From Nocardioides scoriae (lineage in GTDB: Bacteria; Actinomycetota; Actinomycetes; Propionibacteriales; Nocardioidaceae): DNA of 64,000 nt. The DNA lies in NCBI RefSeq assembly GCF_900104965.1, contig NZ_LT629757.1, positions 2,852,001 to 2,916,000 on the forward strand. Direction: 5' to 3'. The translations under genes were made by a program, and so were the position numbers. The stretch's first letter is position 1. Every line of letters starts with the position of its first letter. The notes under the pieces were generated by a model. That model was not told the DNA's origin, searched no databases, and saw nothing but the letters and a program-made list of their open reading frames with translations. Shown in pieces: positions 51,170 to 59,121 of this stretch.

Positions 51170-51217
51170 CCGACGGGCGTCCCTGGTCTTCGGCGGAGGA
51201 CCGGGGGCGCCCGTCGG
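51170..51217. terminator. Hairpin terminator after eda
   Basis: CCGACGGGCG (51170-51179) is perfectly inverted as CGCCCGTCGG (51208-51217), with a second stem GGTC (51185-51188) and GACC (51199-51202) inside. It begins 12 bases after the eda stop. Between it and the DoxX gene there are only short GCGACCTCA repeats (51238-51265). Confidence 0.72.
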
Positions 51218-51320
51218 CAGCCCCACCCGGAGCTCGGCGACCTCAGCGACCTCAGCGACCTCTCAGCCACCACCCCTACCGTTGACGCCTCGACCGTCCC
51301 CGAACGACAAGGACCGCCTC

Positions 51321-51758
51321 GTGGCCTCCCGCTCGCTGCTCGGACAGCGTCTGTCCACCCCTGCTCGTGACCTCGCCCTGCTGCTCGCCCGCGTCGGGCT
51401 CGGGGTCGTCCTGGTCGCCCACGGCTGGCAGAAGGCCACCACGGGCTTCGCCGCGACGGCCGACGGGTTCGGCTCGATGGGGATCCCGCTGCCGGAGGCG
51501 GCGGCGGGCTTCGCGATCGGGGTGGAGCTGGTCGGCGGGGTGCTGCTGGTGCTCGGGCTGCTGACGCCGGTGGTCGGGGTGCTGGTGCTGGCCAACATGG
51601 CCGGTGCCTGGTGGTTCGCGCACCGCGACGCGGGGCTGTTCGTCACCGAGGGCGGCGGCGAGCTGGTGCTCGTGATCGGCGTGCTCGGGCTGGCGCTGGC
51701 CGCGGTGGGGGCGGGGCGGATCTCGCTCGACCACGCGCTGCTGCGCCGGCGCGCCTGA
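51321..51758 (+). CDS. DoxX family membrane protein
   Basis: 145 residues from GTG 51321 with AAGGA about 8 bases upstream. Four hydrophobic helices: ALLLARVGLGVVLVAHGWQK at 17-36 holds the family's HGWQK signature, then helices near 60-80, 85-105 and 115-135. DoxX-type proteins are small four-helix membrane proteins linked to quinone or thiol redox in some bacteria; the exact task is unclear. The next gene starts 18 bases downstream on the same strand, so cotranscription is likely. Confidence 0.83.
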   Translation: MASRSLLGQRLSTPARDLALLLARVGLGVVLVAHGWQKATTGFAATADGFGSMGIPLPEAAAGFAIGVELVGGVLLVLGLLTPVVGVLVLANMAGAWWFAHRDAGLFVTEGGGELVLVIGVLGLALAAVGAGRISLDHALLRRRA

Positions 51759-51775
51759 CGCGAGAGGATCGGGGG

Positions 51776-52696
51776 GTGAGCCCCCGTCCCGACACCGACC
51801 TGGTCCGCCACCTGGACGACGGCGGCGTCGTCGTCCTCGACGGCGGGCTGTCCAACGCGCTCGAGGACGACGGCGCCGACCTGTCCTCGGAGCTGTGGAC
51901 GGCGCGGCTGCTGCTCGACGAGCCGGAGCGGGTGGCGGCGGTCCACGAGGCCTACTTCCGGGCGGGGGCCGACGTCGCGACGACGGCGACCTACCAGGCC
52001 AGCGTCCCGAGCCTGCTCGCCGCCGGCCTGGACCGCGCGGAGGCCGAGGCGCTGCTGGCAGCGGGCGTCGGTGTCGCCCGCGAGGTGCGCGACCGGGTCG
52101 CGGCCGAGACCGGACGCACCCTGTGGGTGGCCGCCTCCGTGGGGCCGTACGGCGCGGTGCTCGCCGACGGCTCGGAGTACACCGGCCGCTACGGCCTCAC
52201 CGCTGCCCAGCTGCGCGACTTCCACGCGCCCCGGCTCGAGCTGCTCGCGGCGGCCGGGCCCGACGTGCTCGCCGTCGAGACGGTGCCCGACCTCGACGAG
52301 GCCGCCGTCCTGGTCGAGCTGCTCGACGACCTCGGGCTGCCCGCCTGGCTGTCCTACAGCGTCGCCGGCGACCGCACCCGCGCCGGCCAGCCCCTCACCG
52401 AGGCGTACGCCGTCACGGCCGGCCGCACCCACCTGGTCGCCGCGGGCGTCAACTGCTCGGCCCCCGTCGACGTGGCCGGCGCGGTGCGCACCGCGGTGTC
52501 CGTGACCGGGCTGCCGGCGGTCGCCTACCCCAACCGCGGCGAGACCTGGGACGACGAGGGCCGGCGCTGGAACGGCGACGGCGCCTTCGACCCGGGCCTG
52601 GTGCCCACCTGGGTCGCGGCGGGCGCGCGGCTGGTGGGCGGCTGCTGCCGCGTCGGGGCGCGCGACGTCGCCGCGATCAGGCGCGCGCTGGCCTAG
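51776..52696 (+). CDS. mmuM: Homocysteine S-methyltransferase
   Basis: 306 residues from GTG 51776, with AGAGGA upstream. VVLDGGLSNALEDDGADLSS starts the barrel; zinc/thiol-binding Cys are in AAGVNCSAP and LVGGCCRVGARDV. The length matches MmuM, which methylates homocysteine using S-methylmethionine or (S)-AdoMet. VAVETVPDLDEA-type and WLSYSVAGD strands are also typical. It supports methionine recycling; no other methionine gene is adjacent. The 3' end overlaps the convergent GNAT gene by 4 bases. Confidence 0.9.
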   Translation: MSPRPDTDLVRHLDDGGVVVLDGGLSNALEDDGADLSSELWTARLLLDEPERVAAVHEAYFRAGADVATTATYQASVPSLLAAGLDRAEAEALLAAGVGVAREVRDRVAAETGRTLWVAASVGPYGAVLADGSEYTGRYGLTAAQLRDFHAPRLELLAAAGPDVLAVETVPDLDEAAVLVELLDDLGLPAWLSYSVAGDRTRAGQPLTEAYAVTAGRTHLVAAGVNCSAPVDVAGAVRTAVSVTGLPAVAYPNRGETWDDEGRRWNGDGAFDPGLVPTWVAAGARLVGGCCRVGARDVAAIRRALA

Positions 52697-53214
52697 AGGT
52701 CCACGACGTCCCCGACCAGCCGGGCGTGCAGGTGCTCGTCGTGGGCCACCCCGTCGCCGTAGACGTACGACGCCCGCAGCGTCCCCTCCACGACGAACCC
52801 GGCCGCGAGCGCCACCCCGCACGACGCGCCGTTCCCGACGGCGTGGAACAGCTGCAGCCGGCGCAGGCCGTGGACGTCGTACGCCCGGGCGCTCGCCGCC
52901 AGCAGCCCCGCCACCGCCACGCCACGCCCCCGCTCGGCGGGCAGCACGCGGTAGCCGAGCTCGCCGGTGCCCTGGCCGTGGTCGACGTCGAAGAGCGAGA
53001 CCGTGCCGAGCAGCCGGTCGTCGTCGGGGTCCGCGACCACCCAGGTCTCGCCGTCGGGGGTGCGCCGGTTGCTGCGCACCCGCCAGCCGGTGACGTCGTC
53101 GTCGGAGGTGCCGGGGTTCCACAGCCGGGTCCCGGGGTCGGCGAAGAGCAGCCGCAGCGGCGCGTCGTCGCGGGGCGCGAACGCCCGCAGCCGCACGACC
53201 GGTCGTGCTGGCAC
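52693..53214 (-). CDS. GNAT family N-acetyltransferase
   Basis: 173 residues from GTG 53214. VRLRAFAPRDDAPLRLLFAD start, WVVADPDDDRLLGTVSLFDVDHGQGTGELGYRV central strands (shown in outline), then RGRGVAVAGLLAASA for acetyl-CoA and GVALAAGFVVEGTLRASYVYGDG at the end. This is a RimJ/RimL-type layout. The acceptor is unknown. It converges with mmuM by a 4-base overlap and is divergent from the amidohydrolase gene with about 110 bases between. Confidence 0.82.
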   Translation of the reverse strand: MPARPVVRLRAFAPRDDAPLRLLFADPGTRLWNPGTSDDDVTGWRVRSNRRTPDGETWVVADPDDDRLLGTVSLFDVDHGQGTGELGYRVLPAERGRGVAVAGLLAASARAYDVHGLRRLQLFHAVGNGASCGVALAAGFVVEGTLRASYVYGDGVAHDEHLHARLVGDVVDL

Positions 53215-53324
53215 GTCTCCTCCTGGTGGCCGGGGCGGGGCGGGCCCACCGGACAGGTGCCCATCTGCTCACGCCCGGGCGCCGGGCACAACCCGGACCG
53301 GCACGACCGGGCATGATCGGGGGC

Positions 53325-54962
53325 GTGACCGCCGCGCCGCCCACCGCCTTCGTCCACGCCCGCCTCTTCGACGGCCGGCGCCACCGCGGCGACGCGGGGC
53401 CGGTCGTGGTCCAGGACGGGCGCGTGGTCGCGGTCGGCGGCGAGGTGCCCAGCGGCGCACGGGTCGTCGACTGCGCGGGCGGCCTGCTCAGCCCGGGGTT
53501 CACCGACGCCCACGTCCACACCGTCCAGGGTGGCCTGGAGCGGGTGCGCTGCGACCTGTCCGAGGACACCTCCCGGGAGGACTACCTCCGCACCGTGCAG
53601 GCGTACGCCGCCGCGCACCGCGACCGCCCCTGGGTCCTCGGTGGCGGCTGGGCGATGGCGGCCTTCCCGGGCGGCACCCCGCTCGCCGCCGACCTCGACG
53701 CCGTCGTGCCGGACCGGCCGGTCTTCCTGCCCAACCGCGACCACCACGGCGCCTGGGTCAACAGCCGGGCGCTCGAGCTGGCCGGCATCACCCGCGAGAC
53801 CCCCGACCCGCCCGACGGCCGCTTCGAGCGCGACGCCGAGGGCCACCCGACCGGCACCCTCCACGAGGGCGCCATGGCCGCGGTCGTCCGCGTGCTGCCC
53901 CGCACCACCGCCGCGGAGTACGACGCCGCCCTGCTCGAGGGCCAGTCCCACCTGCACTCGCTCGGCGTGGTCGGCTGGCAGGACGCGATCGTGGGCTCCT
54001 ACGCCGGGATGGACGACCCGGGGCCGGCGTACGTCCGGGCCGCGGAGCGCGGCACCCTGACCGCCCACGTCGTCGGCGCCCTGTGGTGGGACCGCGAGCA
54101 GGGCGTGGAGCAGGTGGGCTCGCTGGTCGAGCGGCGGGCGGCGTACACCTCGGGACGGTTCCGCGCCACGAGCGTCAAGATCATGCAGGACGGCGTCGCG
54201 GAGAACTTCACCGCGGCGCTCGGCGAGCCCTACCTCGACCGCTGCGGCCACGCCACGAGCAACCGCGGCCACTCGTTCGTCGATGCCGCGGCGCTGGCCG
54301 AGGCCGTCGGGGCGCTGGACGCCCAGGGCTTCCAGGTCCACGTGCACGCGATCGGCGACCGGGGCGTGCGCGAGACCCTGGACGCCTTCGCCACCCTCCC
54401 GCGCACCGGCCCGGCGCGCGACCTGCGCCACCACGTCGCGCACCTGCAGCTGGTCGACCCCGCCGACGTGCGGCGCTTCGCCGAGCTCGGTGTCGCCGCC
54501 AACGCCCAGGCGCTGTGGGCCTGCCACGACGACCAGATGGACGAGCTCACCATCCCGTTCCTGGGCGAGGAGCGCACCCGCTGGCAGTACCCCTTCGGCG
54601 ACCTCGAGCGGGCCGGCACCCGGCTGGTCATGGGCAGCGACTGGCCGGTCAGCTCGCCGGACCCGCTGGCCGCGATCCACGTCGCGGTCAACCGGTGGGA
54701 GCACGGCACCGACGCGTCGCGCCCCTTCCTGCCGGAGCAGGCGATCAGCCTGGAGTCGGCGTTCGCGGCGTACACCAGCGGGTCGGCGTGGGTGGACCAC
54801 CGCGACGACGCCGGCCACCTCGCGCCCGGGGCGGTGGCCGACCTCGTGCTGCTCGACCGCGACCCGTTCGCGGGCGAGGTCGCCGACGTCGGCGCCACCC
54901 GCGTGGTCGCGACCTGGGTCGACGGGCGGCTGGTCGGGGGCGAGGACCCCGGCGACGCCTAG
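53325..54962 (+). CDS. Amidohydrolase family protein (YtcJ-like)
   Basis: 545 residues if GTG 53325 is the start; ATG 53313 would add four residues. CATGAT (53312-53317) could be a leaderless -10 for the GTG. Metal-site motifs: GFTDAHVHTVQGG, HVHAIGDRGVRETLDAF, HHVAHLQLVDPADVRRFAELG and MGSDWPVSSPDPL. The Lys of a carbamate bridge may be in SVKIMQDG. YtcJ-type proteins hydrolyse amides or formamide-like bonds on unknown substrates. The final part GAVADLVLLDRDPF is the family beta-sandwich. No linked pathway gene is visible. Confidence 0.85.
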   Translation: MTAAPPTAFVHARLFDGRRHRGDAGPVVVQDGRVVAVGGEVPSGARVVDCAGGLLSPGFTDAHVHTVQGGLERVRCDLSEDTSREDYLRTVQAYAAAHRDRPWVLGGGWAMAAFPGGTPLAADLDAVVPDRPVFLPNRDHHGAWVNSRALELAGITRETPDPPDGRFERDAEGHPTGTLHEGAMAAVVRVLPRTTAAEYDAALLEGQSHLHSLGVVGWQDAIVGSYAGMDDPGPAYVRAAERGTLTAHVVGALWWDREQGVEQVGSLVERRAAYTSGRFRATSVKIMQDGVAENFTAALGEPYLDRCGHATSNRGHSFVDAAALAEAVGALDAQGFQVHVHAIGDRGVRETLDAFATLPRTGPARDLRHHVAHLQLVDPADVRRFAELGVAANAQALWACHDDQMDELTIPFLGEERTRWQYPFGDLERAGTRLVMGSDWPVSSPDPLAAIHVAVNRWEHGTDASRPFLPEQAISLESAFAAYTSGSAWVDHRDDAGHLAPGAVADLVLLDRDPFAGEVADVGATRVVATWVDGRLVGGEDPGDA

Positions 54963-55045
54963 GGCAAAAACGGACGTCTCCGACTCGTATCTGGTCGGCA
55001 CCTGCCCGCTCTGGTAGGACGAGCACCAGACAGGGAGGCACCACC

Positions 55046-56674
55046 ATGGCCGCAGGACACGCCAAGCACGGCTCGGAGACGTTCTTCATCGAGGGCGAGG
55101 GCGTGCTGAGCACGCAGGTCGGCGGCCGGCGCGGCGAGGACGCCGACCCGGTCAACGCCTCCTCGGCTCCCCGGCGCAGCGCCCCGACCCCGCTGGCGGC
55201 CGGAGCCGCACCGCCGTTCCGGTTCTCCCGGATGGGCCCGAAGGGTCCCACCCTGCCCCTGGGCGTGGCCCGCAAGCTCGCCCGCGCCATGACGGTGGGC
55301 GGCGGCGGGACGGCCGGCAACGTCCCCGCCGGCTACACCTACCTCGGCCAGTTCGTCGACCACGACCTGACCCTCGACCGCACCGCGCTGATGACCAGCG
55401 GCGAGATCGACCCGGCCACGCTGCTCAGCGGTCGCAGCCCCTCGCTCGACCTCGACAGCGTCTACGGCGCGGGGCCGGGCAGCGAGGGCTCCCTGGTCTT
55501 CTACGCCGCCGACAAGGTGCACCTGCGGGTCGGCGACACCCAGAAGGAGAGTGGCATCGGGGTCAAGAAGGGCCACGACCTGCCCCGCGTCGGCACCGGT
55601 GGCGCAGCGGCCGCCCGGCGCGCCCAGATCCCCGACGCCCGCAACGACGAGAACCTCGCCGTGGGCCAGACCCACCTGGCGTTCCTGCACTTCCACAACC
55701 GGGTCGTCGACGCGCTGCCCGCGAGCACGCCGCCGGGCCAGCGGTTCCGGCTCGCGCGTCGGCGCACGACGCTGCACTACCAGTGGGTGGTGCGCCACGA
55801 CTACCTGCCGCGGATCTGTGACCCGGCCGTGCTCGACGACGTCTGGGACCACGGCCGCAAGGTCTTCGAGGCGGCCGCGACGCCGATGTCGGTGCCGACC
55901 ATGCCGGTCGAGTTCTCGGTCGCCGGCTTCCGGATGGGCCACAGCATGATCCGCGAGTCCTACAACTGGAACGCCGTCTTCCCCGACGGCGCCGGCTCGC
56001 TCGACCTGCTGTTCTTCTTCTCCGGCACCGGCGGCGACCTCGGCGGCAACCAGAAGCTGGTCAGCACCTGGATCGCCGACTGGCGCCGGATGTACGACTT
56101 CCCGGCCGGAGGCCGACCCGCGCTGGCCGCGCCCGGCAGCGGCGTCAACCGGGCGATGCGCATCGACACCCGGCTGACCGACCCGCTGGCGTTCCTGCCC
56201 CCCGGCAGCTTCGGCGGCGACGACTCGACCCCGCCGATGCAGCACAACCTGGCCTTCCGCAACCTGGTGCGCGGCAGCCTGGTCCGGCTCGCCACCGGCC
56301 AGCAGATGGTGGCGCGCCTGCAGGCCGCCGGGGTGGCGGTCACGCCGCTGACGAAGGCGCAGATCCTCACCGGGAAGAACGGCGCCGCCCTCGACCAGCT
56401 CACGGCCGCCGAGCGCGACGCGGTGGCGGCCCGGACGCCGCTGTGGTTCTACGTGCTGCGCGAGGCCGAGCTCAACAACGGGCGGCTCACCGGCGTGGGC
56501 GCGCGGATCCTGGCCGAGACCTTCCACCGCGCCATGGAGGGCAGCCGCGTCAGCATCGTGCGCGAGCCCGCCTGGCGGCCCAACATCGCGGGCGCGCGGG
56601 AGGGCAGGTTCGAGATGACCGACCTGCTGTTCTTCGCGTTCGGCACCAAGGCGGAGCTGGCTCCGGCAGGCTGA
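55046..56674 (+). CDS. Animal-type heme peroxidase homologue (bacterial peroxicin-like)
   Basis: 542 residues from ATG 55046, with GGGAGG 6-11 bases upstream. An_peroxidase landmarks: LGQFVDHDLTLD with distal His106; LLSGRSPSLDLDSVYG, the Ca/loop region; DARNDENLAV, where Arg199 and Glu202 fit the distal Arg and heme-linking Glu of mammalian peroxidases; GFRMGHSMIRESYNWN with proximal His299. There is no signal peptide or transmembrane segment, so it seems cytoplasmic or released by lysis. It would use peroxide to oxidise halides or organics. A strong hairpin follows the gene. Confidence 0.88.
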   Translation: MAAGHAKHGSETFFIEGEGVLSTQVGGRRGEDADPVNASSAPRRSAPTPLAAGAAPPFRFSRMGPKGPTLPLGVARKLARAMTVGGGGTAGNVPAGYTYLGQFVDHDLTLDRTALMTSGEIDPATLLSGRSPSLDLDSVYGAGPGSEGSLVFYAADKVHLRVGDTQKESGIGVKKGHDLPRVGTGGAAAARRAQIPDARNDENLAVGQTHLAFLHFHNRVVDALPASTPPGQRFRLARRRTTLHYQWVVRHDYLPRICDPAVLDDVWDHGRKVFEAAATPMSVPTMPVEFSVAGFRMGHSMIRESYNWNAVFPDGAGSLDLLFFFSGTGGDLGGNQKLVSTWIADWRRMYDFPAGGRPALAAPGSGVNRAMRIDTRLTDPLAFLPPGSFGGDDSTPPMQHNLAFRNLVRGSLVRLATGQQMVARLQAAGVAVTPLTKAQILTGKNGAALDQLTAAERDAVAARTPLWFYVLREAELNNGRLTGVGARILAETFHRAMEGSRVSIVREPAWRPNIAGAREGRFEMTDLLFFAFGTKAELAPAG

Positions 56675-56687
56675 CCGCTGACAGCAC

Positions 56688-56734
56688 CAGGACCCGGGAC
56701 GTGCCGCGACGGGGGCGGCACGTCCCGGGTCCTG
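56688..56734. terminator. Strong bidirectional hairpin terminator
   Basis: A perfect 20-base stem, left arm 56688-56707 (starting CAGGACCCGGGA) and right arm 56715-56734 (ending CCCGGGTCCTG), with a 7-base loop. It lies between convergent peroxidase and LysR genes, 14 and 23 bases from their stops, and can serve both. Confidence 0.87.
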
Positions 56735-56756
56735 CTGTGCCTGCTGGCGACGCCCC

Positions 56757-57683
56757 TCAGCCGGTGCGGGCGAGACCGACCAGCTCCCGGACCGGACCGG
56801 CCGGCGGCTGGCCGCTGCCGAGCCAGATCGCCCGGATGCTGCGCCTCAGGTCCAGGCCCGGGGTGGGCACCCGCACGAGCTGTCGGCCCTCGAGCTCGCG
56901 CTCCACCACCCGTCGCGACACGAAGGCCGGCGCGCTGCCCGCCACGACCGCCTCGCGGACCGCGGTCGAGGTGGTCAGCTCGATGACGCTGGTCTCCGGC
57001 TCCAGTCCGTGGGCGCGCAGCGCGACCTCCAGCACCTCGCGCGTGCCGGAGCCTGCCTCGCGGCCGGTCAGCCCGAGCCGGGCCACCTCCTCGGGGGACA
57101 ACCCACGGCGCCGGCGCACCAGCGGCGACCCGGGAGCCGCGACGAGGACCAGCTCGTCGTCGGCGACCACCTGCGAACGCACCCCGGCCGGGGCGCGGGC
57201 GCCCTCGACGAACCCGACGTGGGCCGCGCCGTCGACCACCGCCGCGACCGCCTGCCGGGAGTTGACGGCCGCCAGGCTGACCGACGTCGGCCGCAGCCCC
57301 TCGGCCACCTGCCGCTGCCGGAGCAGGACCAGCCACCGGGGGAGCAGCGTCTCGGCGACCGTCATGCTCGCGGCGACGTCGAGCTCGCGACCCCGCTCGC
57401 CGCGCAGCCCCTCGATGGCGTGGTCCACCTCCTCGGCCACGTCGAGCAGCCGCGTCGCCCACTCCACGACCACCACGCCGGCGCTGGTCAGCTCCGAGCC
57501 CCGGGCCCCGCGACGCACCAGCACCAGGCCGGTCTGCGTCTCCACGGCACGCAGCCGCTCCGACGCCGCCTGCTGGGTGATCCGCAGCTGTCGCGCGGCG
57601 GCCCCGATGCTGCCGTGCCGCCCGACGGCGACGAGCAGCCGCAGGCCCGGGAGCTCGGGCACGTGAGTGGTCACAGGCACCAC
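56757..57683 (-). CDS. LysR family transcriptional regulator
   Basis: 308 residues. HTH: LLVAVGRHGSIGAAARQLRI then TQQAASERLRAVETQTGLVL. The ligand domain has SMTVAETLLPRWLVLLRQR and the DELVLVAAPGSPL segment. The start is GTG 57683, or the GTG 9 bases inside. It is divergent from the TDT transporter gene with 84 bases between, which contain a strong dyad, so it very likely controls that gene. The inducer is unknown; CysB/CbbR-like anion sensing would fit an anion channel, but this is inference. Confidence 0.88.
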   Translation of the reverse strand: MVPVTTHVPELPGLRLLVAVGRHGSIGAAARQLRITQQAASERLRAVETQTGLVLVRRGARGSELTSAGVVVVEWATRLLDVAEEVDHAIEGLRGERGRELDVAASMTVAETLLPRWLVLLRQRQVAEGLRPTSVSLAAVNSRQAVAAVVDGAAHVGFVEGARAPAGVRSQVVADDELVLVAAPGSPLVRRRRGLSPEEVARLGLTGREAGSGTREVLEVALRAHGLEPETSVIELTTSTAVREAVVAGSAPAFVSRRVVERELEGRQLVRVPTPGLDLRRSIRAIWLGSGQPPAGPVRELVGLARTG

Positions 57684-57705
57684 CTTAGTCCAGGCACAAG
57701 CCTCA

Positions 57706-57721
57706 CCTGTGGGACCACAGG
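57706..57721. promoter_or_regulatory. Candidate LysR operator, CCTGTGG-GA-CCACAGG
   Basis: A perfect 7-base inverted repeat with a 2-base centre in the LysR/TDT divergent gap. A second small dyad AGGC-ACAA-GCCT (57692-57703) lies next to it, so two half-turn-spaced sites may be used, as LysR tetramers often do. Confidence 0.5.
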
Positions 57722-57767
57722 GACGCGGAGGCTACCGAGCCGTCGCCCGGCCGGACACGATCGAGTC

Positions 57768-58880
57768 ATGGCCACCACGAACGCACCCGCCCGGCCCCTG
57801 CTGCCGGCCCTGCCCGGCTTCCGCGTCGACCTCGACGGACGGCGACCCCTGGCCCACGTCGGACCGAACTGGTTCGCCACCGTGATGGGCACCGGCATCG
57901 TCGCCAACGCCGCGGCGACGCTGCCCGTGGACGTGCCGGGGCTGCTGGTCGCCGTGCGCGGTATCTGGGTCCTCGACGTGGTCCTGCTCGTGGTCGTCGC
58001 CGCGGCCACGGCCGCCCACTGGCGGACCCACCCCGAGACGGCCCGGGGACACCTGGCCGACCCGACGATGCGGCACTTCTACGGCGCGCCCGCGATGGCG
58101 CTGATGACCGTCGGCGCCGGTGCCCTGCTGGTCGGGGTGCCCGTGGTCGGCCCCCACGTCGCGGTGGCCCTGGCCGGGACCCTGTGGACCGCGGGGACGA
58201 CGCTCGGCCTGTGGACGGCCGTGGCCGTGCCCCTGCGTGTCCTGGCCACGCCCGGTCCGGCGCCCGCGTCCGGCGCCTGGCTGATGCCCGTCGTGCCCCC
58301 GATGGTGAGTGCCGCGACCGGTCCGCTGCTGCTCCCCCACCTGCCCGCGGGCCAGTGGCGCCTCACCCTGCTGCTCGCGTGCGGCGCGCTGTTCGGCGTC
58401 ACCCTGGTCACGAGCCTGCTGGTCGTCTCGACGATCTGGTCCCGGCTGGTCCGCCACGGGGTCGGGCCCGCTGCGGGGGTGCCGACGCTGTTCATCGTGC
58501 TCGGTCCGCTGGGTCAGTCGGTCACCGCCGCCCACGCCCTCGGGGAGCAGACGGGTGCGACCGGTGCGGCGATCGCCCTCGCGTACGGACTCCCGGTCTG
58601 GGGCTTCGCGATGCTCTGGCTCGTGCTGGCGACCGTGGTCGTCGCCCGCACGGTCCGCGAGGGGATGCCCTTCTCCCTGGCCTGGTGGTCCTTCACCTTC
58701 CCCGTCGGGACCGTGGTCACCGGCACGTCGGCGCTGGCCGCCGCCACGGGAGCGACCGCACTGGCCGGGCTCGCGACGCTGCTGTACGCCGCGCTGGTCG
58801 GCGCCTGGGTCGTGGTGGGCGCCCGGACCGCCCGCGGCGCGTACCGCGGCGGGTTGCTCCGGGCGCCCGCGACCACCTGA
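57768..58880 (+). CDS. TDT family transporter (TehA/SLAC1-like anion channel)
   Basis: 370 residues from ATG 57768. Ten hydrophobic helices. VGPNWFATVMGTGIVANAAAT is the first-helix signature of TDT proteins, MRHFYGAPAMALMTVGAGAL is the second, and LVTSLLVVSTIWSRLV with PFSLAWWSFTFPVGTVVTGT are later conserved helices. TDT members carry dicarboxylates, tellurite, sulfite or other small anions through a central pore. Control by the divergent LysR gene is likely. The substrate is not clear from sequence. Confidence 0.88.
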   Translation: MATTNAPARPLLPALPGFRVDLDGRRPLAHVGPNWFATVMGTGIVANAAATLPVDVPGLLVAVRGIWVLDVVLLVVVAAATAAHWRTHPETARGHLADPTMRHFYGAPAMALMTVGAGALLVGVPVVGPHVAVALAGTLWTAGTTLGLWTAVAVPLRVLATPGPAPASGAWLMPVVPPMVSAATGPLLLPHLPAGQWRLTLLLACGALFGVTLVTSLLVVSTIWSRLVRHGVGPAAGVPTLFIVLGPLGQSVTAAHALGEQTGATGAAIALAYGLPVWGFAMLWLVLATVVVARTVREGMPFSLAWWSFTFPVGTVVTGTSALAAATGATALAGLATLLYAALVGAWVVVGARTARGAYRGGLLRAPATT

Positions 58881-58890
58881 GACGACCGCC

Positions 58891-59121
58891 TCAGAGCAGG
58901 GTGGCGACGTCCTCGCGACCACCGCGGTCGTCGATGTGGGTCGCCAGGGCCTGGCGGGTCTCCTCGCTGACCTCGATGCCGGCCTCGTCGATGGCCTTGT
59001 CGAGCTCGGCGCGGATGACCTCGGGGGTGGCCGACTCCTCGTAGGAGACGACCCGGTCGTAGACGGCCTGGAGGACCTCGACGCGCGGGTCGTCGGAGGA
59101 GGTGAGGGTGTTGTCGTTCAT
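58891..59121 (-). CDS. Small acidic protein, 76 residues, partner of F420-type oxidoreductase
   Basis: ATG 59121 with AAAGG upstream, overlapping the stop of the upstream gene (ATGA). The sequence is acidic and helical: VEVLQAVYDRVVSYEESATP, then EVIRAELDKAIDEAGIEVSEE and TRQALATHIDDRGG. No Cys, no membrane segment, no known domain that I recognise. Exact overlap with the LLM-type gene shows the two are translated together, so a regulatory or chaperone-like role to that enzyme is possible. Confidence 0.7.
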   Translation of the reverse strand: MNDNTLTSSDDPRVEVLQAVYDRVVSYEESATPEVIRAELDKAIDEAGIEVSEETRQALATHIDDRGGREDVATLL

